From Solirubrobacteraceae bacterium (GTDB lineage: Bacteria; Actinomycetota; Thermoleophilia; Solirubrobacterales; Solirubrobacteraceae), in contig JAUJOF010000009.1 of NCBI GenBank assembly GCA_030447785.1, positions 1-64,000 on the forward strand: DNA of 64,000 nt. The letters are read 5' to 3'. Numbering within the stretch: the first letter of the stretch is position 1; each line of letters begins with the position of its first letter. Positions 42,918-50,171 of the stretch are shown here, piece after piece. The position numbers and the translations under genes were made by a program. The notes below the pieces were generated by a model, which saw nothing but the letters and a program-made list of their open reading frames with translations, was not told where the DNA came from and did no database searches.

Positions 42918-43047
42918 GGCACATGTTCCTCTGAGGATCGGGCGGGACGCAAGGCCCACCGACCGCTGGTCACCCTCTCGTCATCCGTGGGCCCTCCTGG
43001 CGTCCCGGGCGCGAGGGAGATGGGACGACGGCCTGGCCCTGAGCGGT

Positions 43048-45267
43048 TCAGGCGGCCTGCGACGAGGCGGGCGTCGCCATCGTGGACTCCGCCTCCTCCT
43101 GCTCGGGTTGGCGGGCGCCCTCGCGAGCCCAGGGCTCGTCGAACTCCACGCGCCACTTGCCCTCCTCGTTCTGTTGGAGGGCCAGGCGCGCGCGGAAGGA
43201 GCGACCCGAGCGGCCCTTGAAGCCGGTGACCGGCTTCTCGGTGCGCCCCGTTCGGATCAGCTCCTTGGCCACCGCGGCGGTGAGCTGCTTGCCCGCCTTG
43301 CCCTTCCAGATCACGAAGCCGCAGCCGGGGTCCTCGCGCGACCAGCACGAGTAGCCCTTGCGGTTCTCGACGATGTCGTGCCCGCACACCGGACACGGGC
43401 CCAGGTTGGCGCGCGGAATGCGCACGTCCTTGAGCTTGGCGTCCAGTTCGGAGACGGTCGATCCCGCGAAGGAGGCGATGTCGGCCATGAAGCGCTCGCG
43501 CGAGTCCTCGCCGCGCTCGATCCGGCCCAGTCGCTGCTCCCAGTCGCCGGTCAGCGACGGCGAGGTCAGCGGGTGCTCGCCCAGGAGGCGCACCACGTTC
43601 ATGCCCTTCTCGGTGGCCACCAGGGAGCGTCCCTCGCGCTCGACGTAGCCCACCTGGATCAGGCGCTCGATGATCGCCGCGCGGGTGGCCGGGGTGCCGA
43701 TGCCCGACTCCTTCATGGCCTCGCGCAGCTCGTCGTCGTCCACGAGCTTGCCCGCGGTCTCCATGGCGCCCAGCAGCGAGGCGTCGGAGTAGCGGCGCGG
43801 TGGCTTGGTCTCCTTCTCCTCCGAGCCGACCTCGCGCACGTCAGCGCCCTCGCCCTGCTCGAGCCTGGGCAGCTGCTGGTCGGCGCCCGCGTCCTCCTCG
43901 GCGGCCGAGCGGTCGCCCTCCGGCAGCTCGCCGTACACGCCGCGCCAGCCCGCCACGAGCAGCACCTTGCCGCGGGTGCGGAAGACGTGCTGTTTCACGG
44001 TGGTCTCGACGCGCGTGTTCTCGAATTCGGCGTCGGGGTGGAAGACGGCCAGGAAGCGCCGCGCGACCAGGTCGTACACGCGGCGGTCGTCGTCGCTGAG
44101 CTTCTCGAGGTCGTGCGGGCCGTTGACGGGGATGATGGCGTGGTGGTCGCCGACCTTCTCGTCGGCCACCACCCGGCCCAGGGGCAGCAGATCGAGCCCG
44201 GTGACGTACTTGGCGGCCTTGGCGTAGTCGCGCCCCGCCCCCACGTACTCGGCGGTGGGCTTGATCTCGCCGATCATGTCGGAGGTCAGGTAGCGCGAGC
44301 TGGTGCGCGGATAGGTCAGGACCTTGTGCTCCTCGTAGCAGCGCTGGGCAGCGGCCAGCGTGCGCCGCGCGGAGAAGCCGTACCGGGTGTTGGCCTCCCG
44401 CTGCAGCGAGGTGAGGTCGTAGAGCAGCGGCGCGCGCTCCTTGCGCCGCTGGGTCTCCAGCTTGGTGATCTCGCCCCGCCCGCCGCGGACCGCCTCGACG
44501 ATCGCCGTCGCCTCCTCGGCGGTCCCCAGCCGCGGCTGGGCGCCGGCGTGGAAGCGGCCCTGGTAGACGCGCTCGCCGGAGGCGGCGAACGTGGCGTCCA
44601 CGAGCCAGTAGGGCTCGGGTACGAAGGCCCGGATCTCCTCCTCGCGACGGGCGAGGATGGCCAGCGTCGGGGTCTGCACGCGGCCCAGCGAGACGGCACC
44701 GTCGAAGCTCGAGCGCAGGCGGATGGTCGCCGCCCGCGTGGCGTTCATGCCCACGATCCAGTCGGCCTCGCTGCGTGAGCGCGCGGCGGCCTCCAGCGCG
44801 GCCAGGTCGGCACCCGGGCGCAGGTGGCCGAAGGCATCCTCCATCGCCTTCTTGGTCATGGAGGACAGCCAGAGGCGCTGGACGGGCTTGTCGCCCCTGG
44901 CCTTCTCGTACAGGTAGGCGAAGATGAGCTCGCCCTCGCGCCCGGCGTCGCAAGCGTTGACGACCCTGTCGATGTCGTCGCGGCGCAGCTGTCTGGTCAC
45001 CACGGCCATCTGCTTCTTGGAGCGCTCGTCGCGCACCACGAGCTTGAAGTCGTCGGGCACGATGGGCAGGTCGGCCATCTTCCACTTCTTGAAGCGATCG
45101 TCGTACTCGTCGGGCTCGGCGAGCTGGACGAGATGGCCGACCGCCCACGTGATCACGTGCTCGGGGCCCTCGAGGAAGCCCTCCTGCTTCTTGAACGGCC
45201 CGGGGAGCACCCGCGCGACGTCGCGCCCCACGGACGGCTTCTCGGCGATCACCAGCGTCTTCCCCAT
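43048..45267 (-). CDS. topB: DNA topoisomerase III (type IA)
   Basis: 739 residues from ATG 45267. N-terminal TOPRIM: KTLVIAEKPSVGRDVARVL and NACDAGREGELIFAYLY. The catalytic Tyr lies in KVLTYPRTSSRYLTSDM, and the GRVQTPTLAILARRE motif is typical of topoisomerase III. The C-terminus has a zinc-type CPVCGHDIVENRKGYSCW...CGF segment and an acidic end (RQPEQEEAEST). It decatenates and resolves single-strand DNA intermediates. The 60-residue region before RRYSDASLLGAMETAG is acidic and variable (GDRSAAEEDAGADQQLPRL). A second topoisomerase in addition to the IB enzyme at 24917. Confidence 0.93.
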   Translation of the reverse strand: MGKTLVIAEKPSVGRDVARVLPGPFKKQEGFLEGPEHVITWAVGHLVQLAEPDEYDDRFKKWKMADLPIVPDDFKLVVRDERSKKQMAVVTRQLRRDDIDRVVNACDAGREGELIFAYLYEKARGDKPVQRLWLSSMTKKAMEDAFGHLRPGADLAALEAAARSRSEADWIVGMNATRAATIRLRSSFDGAVSLGRVQTPTLAILARREEEIRAFVPEPYWLVDATFAASGERVYQGRFHAGAQPRLGTAEEATAIVEAVRGGRGEITKLETQRRKERAPLLYDLTSLQREANTRYGFSARRTLAAAQRCYEEHKVLTYPRTSSRYLTSDMIGEIKPTAEYVGAGRDYAKAAKYVTGLDLLPLGRVVADEKVGDHHAIIPVNGPHDLEKLSDDDRRVYDLVARRFLAVFHPDAEFENTRVETTVKQHVFRTRGKVLLVAGWRGVYGELPEGDRSAAEEDAGADQQLPRLEQGEGADVREVGSEEKETKPPRRYSDASLLGAMETAGKLVDDDELREAMKESGIGTPATRAAIIERLIQVGYVEREGRSLVATEKGMNVVRLLGEHPLTSPSLTGDWEQRLGRIERGEDSRERFMADIASFAGSTVSELDAKLKDVRIPRANLGPCPVCGHDIVENRKGYSCWSREDPGCGFVIWKGKAGKQLTAAVAKELIRTGRTEKPVTGFKGRSGRSFRARLALQQNEEGKWRVEFDEPWAREGARQPEQEEAESTMATPASSQAA

Positions 45268-45549
45268 CGGCCGGGGCAGGGTAGCGGTCGGGTGAACCAA
45301 CCGAGCGCACGCAGGGTCTTTCGTCACAGCTACACCACCGCTTCCACGCTTCGTGCGAGCCGAAGTCGAGGCCCGAGTGCCCGGCGATCACGGCCCGCCG
45401 TAGTCCTACAGATCGTCAGGCTCAGGACTTGCGGGCTCTGCGCCGATATGGAGGCCACCGGTGGGGGCTTGGCGTAGGAGCCCGGGGCCGGGGCGACCTG
45501 CTGTCCAGTTGGCGCGGAGCAGATCGAGCCCCGCGAACATCTACACAGG
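45268..45549. other. Intergenic region upstream of topB
   Basis: Nothing convincingly coding. It contains an inverted copy of the CTGGACAGCAG repeat (45497-45515). Short frames crossing it on both strands lack domain features or ribosome binding sites. The topB promoter is expected near its left end, but no clear -35/-10 pair is visible. Confidence 0.4.
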
Positions 45550-45981
45550 TCACACCAGACGATGCTCAGCCTGCCGAGGCGCAGGCTCCAGCGCCCAAGC
45601 TCCACGGCTGGCCTCTCGGCCGTCTTCGTCGATCGTGATCATGAGCTGCGCGTGGTACTCGTCGAGCGCGTGGAGCCGTCTGTCGTTCCACGCTGCTAGG
45701 GCGGGGTTCCCCGACGGACGAGCCGATCTCGCCGAGTCCGTCGGCGCGGGCGGCGGAGGCGGAGGGCGACCACTTTGGGGTATCACCTCTCCTTCCATCC
45801 AGAGGGAACGGCGCTTCTCCTCGGGATACAGCGACCGCTCCTTCTCCTGGGGGCGTCTCAGGCGGTCCCCGTGCCTGCGCGCACGGGTCAGTCGGCTCTG
45901 ACGGCGGATCAGGGCTACCGCAAGGCACAGCACCGCCGCGCAGCCGAGGGCGGCAAGGAGGAGGGCGAGGTCGAGCGTCAT
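45550..45981 (-). CDS. Small membrane-anchored hypothetical protein
   Basis: 143 residues. One N-terminal membrane helix (LALLLAALGCAAVLCLAVAL) is followed by a basic segment, a proline stretch (SGRPPPPPPAPT), and a charged C-terminus with RRLHALDEYHAQLMITIDED. A GAGG stands at a sensible distance before ATG 45981. No family recognised. The pattern (helix, positive residues, Pro linker, soluble end) is plausible for a type I/II-anchored protein, but it is isolated and could be a chance frame. Confidence 0.45.
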   Translation of the reverse strand: MTLDLALLLAALGCAAVLCLAVALIRRQSRLTRARRHGDRLRRPQEKERSLYPEEKRRSLWMEGEVIPQSGRPPPPPPAPTDSARSARPSGNPALAAWNDRRLHALDEYHAQLMITIDEDGREASRGAWALEPAPRQAEHRLV

Positions 45982-46248
45982 CTAGATGGCCTCAGCATGC
46001 CATCGCAACCGCGACGATGGACAGTCCAAATGTCGCTCATGTCCCTCCTTGCGACACCCTAGGCGGAGAAGGTGACGAGTCCATGACAACGCGGTTCCTC
46101 ATCTCGTAAGCGCGGAGCAGGCACTCGGAAAGGAACGGCCTCGGCCTCCGGCAGGCGTGGGAGCGCCGCGCACGCTTCAGACCTGACGGTTCGCGAACAC
46201 GCCGGCACGCCAGGGTGGCGTTGGCCTCTGACGGGTAGGTGATCTGCG
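45982..46248. other. Intergenic region, nothing recognised
   Basis: About 270 bp between the minus-strand hypothetical gene and the plus-strand family member at 46249; must hold divergent promoters. Base composition is less GC-rich than the flanks. No repeat or conserved site seen. Confidence 0.4.
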
Positions 46249-46668
46249 ATGTTCAAGGGAGCTTTTGCCGGGCTGATCGGAGTCGCGGCGATGACCGTGG
46301 CGCAGACAGTGGAGATGCGCATCACCGGTCGACGGCCGTCGATGGTGCCCGGCCAAGTCGCCTCGAAGCTCCTGCGCCTGGGGCCCGAGGACGACGAGGC
46401 CCTCGCGCGCATCTCGACGCGCATGCACTGGGCCCACGGCGTCACCATGGGCACGGTTCGCGCGGCGATCGGTCGTTCCGGCATACAGGGCCCCGTGGCT
46501 GCGTTGGCTCATTTCGGGCTCATGTGGGCCGGCGACGCGATGCTCTACAAGGCCCTCGGGATCTCGCCCTGGCCTTGGGAATGGAGCCTCGAGGAGCTGG
46601 CCCCCGACGTGGTGCACAAGGGTCTGTACGCGGTGGCGACCAGCGCGGCCTACGACCGCCTGGCCTGA
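46249..46668 (+). CDS. Small glycine-rich protein, unnamed family, copy 2
   Basis: 139 residues. FKGAFAGLIGVAAMTVAQTVE is the hydrophobic start; MHWAHGVTMGTVRAAIG the central H-x-x-x-G-x-x-x-G-x-x-R element; ALGISPWPWEWSLEEL and VVHKGLYAVATSAAYDRL the end. These align with copies 1 (6049) and 3 (49688). The encoded KALGISPWPWE segment is also present as a near-identical DNA fragment at 48063. Probable membrane association; function unknown. It precedes a patatin-like lipase by 59 bp and may be cotranscribed with it. Confidence 0.78.
   Translation: MFKGAFAGLIGVAAMTVAQTVEMRITGRRPSMVPGQVASKLLRLGPEDDEALARISTRMHWAHGVTMGTVRAAIGRSGIQGPVAALAHFGLMWAGDAMLYKALGISPWPWEWSLEELAPDVVHKGLYAVATSAAYDRLA
46547..46581 (+). 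repeat. 35-nt segment repeated at 48063-48097
   Basis: Within the copy 2 gene: ACAAGGCCCTCGGGATCTCG and onward to GGGAA. The partner at 48063-48097 has one difference (C to T at the eighth to ninth base region, giving Phe for Leu). See the entry for 48063. Confidence 0.9.
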
Positions 46669-46727
46669 TCTCCCGCCGCTCGCGGCGTCCGCGTACCTTC
46701 AACGGTGACCAGAGAGGGGAGGGAACC

Positions 46728-47960
46728 ATCGTCGCAGCACATGACGAAGTCGGGGTCGGGCAAGAGCGCTCCAAGGGGCGGATCGCGCTGGTGCTCGCGG
46801 GCGGGGGCGCGCGGGGCGCTTACGAGATGGGTGTGCTGTCGATGCTGGCGCCGGTCCTGGAGGACCAGGGCGAGCGGGTGGAGATCATCGTCGGCACCAG
46901 CGCCGGTGGGATCAACGCCGCCTATCTGGCCGCGAACGCGCACCTGCCACTCGGCGAGGCGGTCGCGGGCGGCGTGGAGGTGTGGCGCGGGCTGAGCTAT
47001 CGCGACGCGATGCGCTCGCTGCTCTCCCCGGCTTCGCTCAGCCGGCTGGTCCGCTTCTTCGCCACCTGCCTGGGCCTTCCCGTCCGCGGGGTGGCGAGCC
47101 TGCTGGACACCGGACCGCTGCGAAAGACCCTCAACCGGCTCATCGAGTTCGAGCGCATCGCGGACAACGTCGCCGACCAGGCGTCACCGCTGCGCTCCGT
47201 GAGCGTCGTCGCCACGTCGTACGAGACCGGTCGCAGCATCGTCTTCCACCACGGCGGCGACACGCCGCCTGCTGACGAGGAGCGTGCGATCGACTACGTC
47301 GCGGCTCATCTCAACGACGCGCACGTACGCGCGTCCGCCGCGATCCCGGTCGTCTTCCCCGCCGTCGAGGTCACCGAGCCTTCGTCGTGGCGCGGCTGGT
47401 ACGGGGACGGCGGCGCGCGGCTGAACGCCCCGCTGAACCCCGCGCTCGCGCTCGGCGCCGAGCGGGTCATCGTGATCGGCCTGAACTCCTCGGTCGCCCT
47501 CGAGGACCTCTCGGTGACGACCAGGCCGGATCTCTTCGACGGCGCGTCGTCGCTGCTGAGCGTGCTCGCCGACCAACTCACGGCCGACGTCGCCAGGCTG
47601 ACCGCGATCAACGAAGTCGAGCACGACGACGAATCCGGCCACGAGAGGGCAGGGTCCAAGATCCCCTACATCTTCGTCGTCCCGTCCGATCGCCTGAAGA
47701 TCGGCCGCATCGCCGTCGACGTCTATCAGCGCCACCTCAAGAGCGTCCGAGCTATCCTGCGCGCGCCCAACGTGGCCTTGCTGGGGCGCATCACCGATGC
47801 GGCGCGCAACCCGAGGCACGGCGAGCTGTACAGCTACCTGTTCCTGGCCAGGGAGTTCATGGACGAACTGATCGAGCTCGGCCGCATCGACGCGCAACGC
47901 TGGCTCGACAGTGAGCACGACGAATGGCCGTGGCGCGTGGGGCGCCCGACCGAGGCATAG
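46728..47960 (+). CDS. Patatin-like phospholipase
   Basis: 410 residues if translation begins at the ATC at 46728. Catalytic features: oxyanion loop VLAGGGARGAYEMG, nucleophile elbow VGTSAGGINAAYL (G-x-S-x-G) and the dyad Asp in WYGDGGARLNAPL. Serine lipase/phospholipase A of the RssA/patatin type, with a C-terminal extension of about 120 residues (RHLKSVRAILRAPNVALLGR). There is no ATG, GTG or TTG at the right place; the frame is open far upstream across the copy 2 gene, and the first GTG is already inside the oxyanion loop. GAGGGGAGGG stands just before ATC, so initiation at this rare codon, or a mutated start, is the best reading. Confidence 0.85.
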   Translation: MVAAHDEVGVGQERSKGRIALVLAGGGARGAYEMGVLSMLAPVLEDQGERVEIIVGTSAGGINAAYLAANAHLPLGEAVAGGVEVWRGLSYRDAMRSLLSPASLSRLVRFFATCLGLPVRGVASLLDTGPLRKTLNRLIEFERIADNVADQASPLRSVSVVATSYETGRSIVFHHGGDTPPADEERAIDYVAAHLNDAHVRASAAIPVVFPAVEVTEPSSWRGWYGDGGARLNAPLNPALALGAERVIVIGLNSSVALEDLSVTTRPDLFDGASSLLSVLADQLTADVARLTAINEVEHDDESGHERAGSKIPYIFVVPSDRLKIGRIAVDVYQRHLKSVRAILRAPNVALLGRITDAARNPRHGELYSYLFLAREFMDELIELGRIDAQRWLDSEHDEWPWRVGRPTEA

Positions 47961-48062
47961 AAGCGCCGCGGCCGGGTGTCCGCATCTCTACCGGTCCCCT
48001 GCGGGTGCTTCCCCCGCCGACCAGCTGCGTTCGACCAGCCCGAACCTCGAGACCTTGTCGTG

Positions 48063-48097
48063 ACAAGGCCTTCGGGATCTCGCCCTGGCCTTGGGAA
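48063..48097 (+). repeat. Fragment of a small glycine-rich family gene
   Basis: 35 nt matching 46547-46581 with a single mismatch. In frame it reads KAFGISPWPWE, the signature of copy 2, and then runs into unrelated sequence to a TAG at 48151. It marks either a partial local duplication of copy 2 or the last trace of a fourth family gene. Confidence 0.8.
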
Positions 48098-48245
48098 ATT
48101 GTTGATCCTACACCAGTGGCCGCTGTCTACCTCGAAGGGTTAGATCAGTAGCGACCAAAGGTTACAGATGCGGGCAGTCCTTACAATTTTCTTACCTTTA
48201 CATCAGGGCCTCGACTGTCACTCTCATTGTGGTCTAATGCTCGGG
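48098..48245. other. Low-GC intergenic stretch
   Basis: About 150 bp with clearly more A+T than anywhere else in the window, including the run CTTACAATTTTCTTACC. No gene. It probably contains the promoter of the secreted-protein gene at 48339 and could be a boundary of imported or rearranged DNA. No confident -35/-10 pair can be named. Confidence 0.5.
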
Positions 48246-48338
48246 CATGCGTGAGCACCGGGCAATGGGCCTCATCTCCCGCAGATCGCGACTTGCGCGA
48301 GCCATGTCCGCTCAGCGGACCGACCAGGGAGATGGACC

Positions 48339-49637
48339 ATGAGGATCAGGCCTCCGAAGACGATCGGCTGGGGAATTGCACTGGCAACGGCCACGGCGTT
48401 GACGCTGACCGTCGCCGTCGCCTCCAGCCACGGGGAGGGCTCGACTCAGGGGCCGGGCGGCGTCAGCCAGAACGCGCCGGTCGGCCTGACCCTCGACCGA
48501 GACAAGCAGACCATCAGGAGCGCACGGCGGGTCGACCTCACGCGGGGCTTCGCGACGCTTCCGCTGCACAGGGGCACTGCCGACGGAGAGACCGTCTGGT
48601 TCGTGATCACCGACACCTCCGACGCGCGCATCGCCCGCCAGCTGGGCATCAACCACTCGCCCAAGCTCCGCAACGTCCGCAGAAAGTGCCCGCACTGCGC
48701 CCAGACCGTCCGGTCGAACAGCGAAATTCTCGGCAGGGCGCCGGCCAGGTTCGAGGGAGCTCCGGACTTCAGCCGGAGCCGGTCGCTGGTGCCGGGCCGC
48801 ACAGCGTTTCCGCCTCGGTCGTTCCGCGAAGGGGCGAGGGCCCGCCCAGGCTACAGCCCGTTCGTCACGGTCCGCGGCAGCGGCGTCGTCTACAACGCCC
48901 CCATCGTGGCCACCGGCGACGGGCCGTTCGACGTCACGACGCACACCAACACGCACGATCGGACGCTGGGCATCGACACGCGGCGGATGACCACGGACCA
49001 TCTGTTCATCCGCGGCTTCTCCAACGGTCAGCCGATCCTCTACCTGAGCTTCGACTCCTCCGATGCCTTCACGGCGGCGCTCGAGCGCAGCACCTTCGTC
49101 CCGGCACTGGCCGATCTGGCGTTCGCCAACGGCGGCGGTGACGCGAGATCGGCTCGCGCATCGATCTTCACCTTCGTCAACGCCAAGCGGGGACTCGAGC
49201 GCTCCGCGCCGGCCACAGGGGCGTCGGACGGGCCGGGGCGCGCACAGGGCCTCACGCACGCGCTCGCCGACGGCCTGCCCAACCGTGACGCCGCGGTGGC
49301 CAACCCCGAGGTGCTGGAGGGCTTCCGCCTCGGCGCAGACGTCAGCAACATCTTCGACGTGTTCCCGACCAACCGCCGAGAGCGGGACCGTCGCGAATAC
49401 AGCCCGGCATGGGACCTGCAGGTCGGGGTCTACAGCCGTAGGGCGGTGGCCAGGGGACTGCACGGCCTCAAGCAGGACGCCAACGTCGTCCGGCGCTTGG
49501 CGGCCAGGGGGCTCATCACCTCCCCCGGCGGCGTACCACTCGGCTCGTCGAACGTCGTCATCAACTGCCCGGCACTCGGCTTCCTGCACTCCCGGCCGCG
49601 CGGGCCGCGGACTCCCGTCGCCGGCGTCCAGCCCTGA
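48339..49637 (+). CDS. Secreted protein of unknown function
   Basis: 432 residues with GGGAGA before the ATG. Signal peptide: basic start then TIGWGIALATATALTLTVAV, with a cleavage region near ASSHGEG. The mature part has repeated beta-like segments (FATLPLHRGTADGETVWFVI, PFVTVRGSGVVYNAP, HLFIRGFSNGQPILYLSFD) and a C-P-H-C pair in RRKCPHCAQTV. The pattern of RVDLTRGFATLPLHRG and WFVITDTSD suggests a family of secreted actinobacterial proteins, but I cannot name a domain. It lies between the lipase and the third glycine-rich protein. Confidence 0.75.
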   Translation: MRIRPPKTIGWGIALATATALTLTVAVASSHGEGSTQGPGGVSQNAPVGLTLDRDKQTIRSARRVDLTRGFATLPLHRGTADGETVWFVITDTSDARIARQLGINHSPKLRNVRRKCPHCAQTVRSNSEILGRAPARFEGAPDFSRSRSLVPGRTAFPPRSFREGARARPGYSPFVTVRGSGVVYNAPIVATGDGPFDVTTHTNTHDRTLGIDTRRMTTDHLFIRGFSNGQPILYLSFDSSDAFTAALERSTFVPALADLAFANGGGDARSARASIFTFVNAKRGLERSAPATGASDGPGRAQGLTHALADGLPNRDAAVANPEVLEGFRLGADVSNIFDVFPTNRRERDRREYSPAWDLQVGVYSRRAVARGLHGLKQDANVVRRLAARGLITSPGGVPLGSSNVVINCPALGFLHSRPRGPRTPVAGVQP

Positions 49638-49687
49638 GCGGGGCTGATCTTGTTGACCCAGTAGCCGTTCGACCGGAAGGATGCATC

Positions 49688-50146
49688 GTGGGACCAGGAG
49701 ACACCGCAGCAGCGGTGGGCAAGGGCCTGTTCGCGGGTGCGATCGGCACGGTGGCGATGACCGTCTCGAGCACGCTGGAGGCCAAGCTGCGCCAGCGCGG
49801 GTCGAGTTCCGCGCCGGCTGACGCCGCGGGCAAGGTGCTCGGGGTGCAGCCTCGCGACCCCGCGGGTCAGGCCCGCTTTGCGACCGTCGTGCACTGGGGC
49901 TATGGCACCTCGTGGGGGGCGGTGCGCGGCCTGCTGCACGCGGCCGGCCTCGACGGCCCCGCCGCCACGGGTGCCCACTTCGCGGCGGTCTGGGGATCGG
50001 CTCAGGTGATGCTGCCCGCACTCGACGTCGCACCGCCGCTCTGGGACAGCCAGCCCAAGGAGGTCGCCGTCGACGCCTTCCACCACTGCGTCTACGCGGT
50101 GGCGACCGGGGTCGCGTTCGCCGCGCTGCAAAGCAGCTCGTCATGA
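49688..50146 (+). CDS. Small glycine-rich protein, unnamed family, copy 3
   Basis: 152 residues from GTG 49688 with GGAAGGA upstream. KGLFAGAIGTVAMTVSSTLE matches the start of copy 2 nearly residue for residue; VVHWGYGTSWGAVRGLL is the central element; PPLWDSQPKEVAVDAF and VYAVATGVAFAAL form the end. 25 bp before the intact GH15 gene, so the two are probably cotranscribed. Copy 1 likewise lies near a (broken) GH15 gene. Confidence 0.78.
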   Translation: MGPGDTAAAVGKGLFAGAIGTVAMTVSSTLEAKLRQRGSSSAPADAAGKVLGVQPRDPAGQARFATVVHWGYGTSWGAVRGLLHAAGLDGPAATGAHFAAVWGSAQVMLPALDVAPPLWDSQPKEVAVDAFHHCVYAVATGVAFAALQSSSS

Positions 50147-50171
50147 GCCCGACCGTCAGCGACGACCCGGC

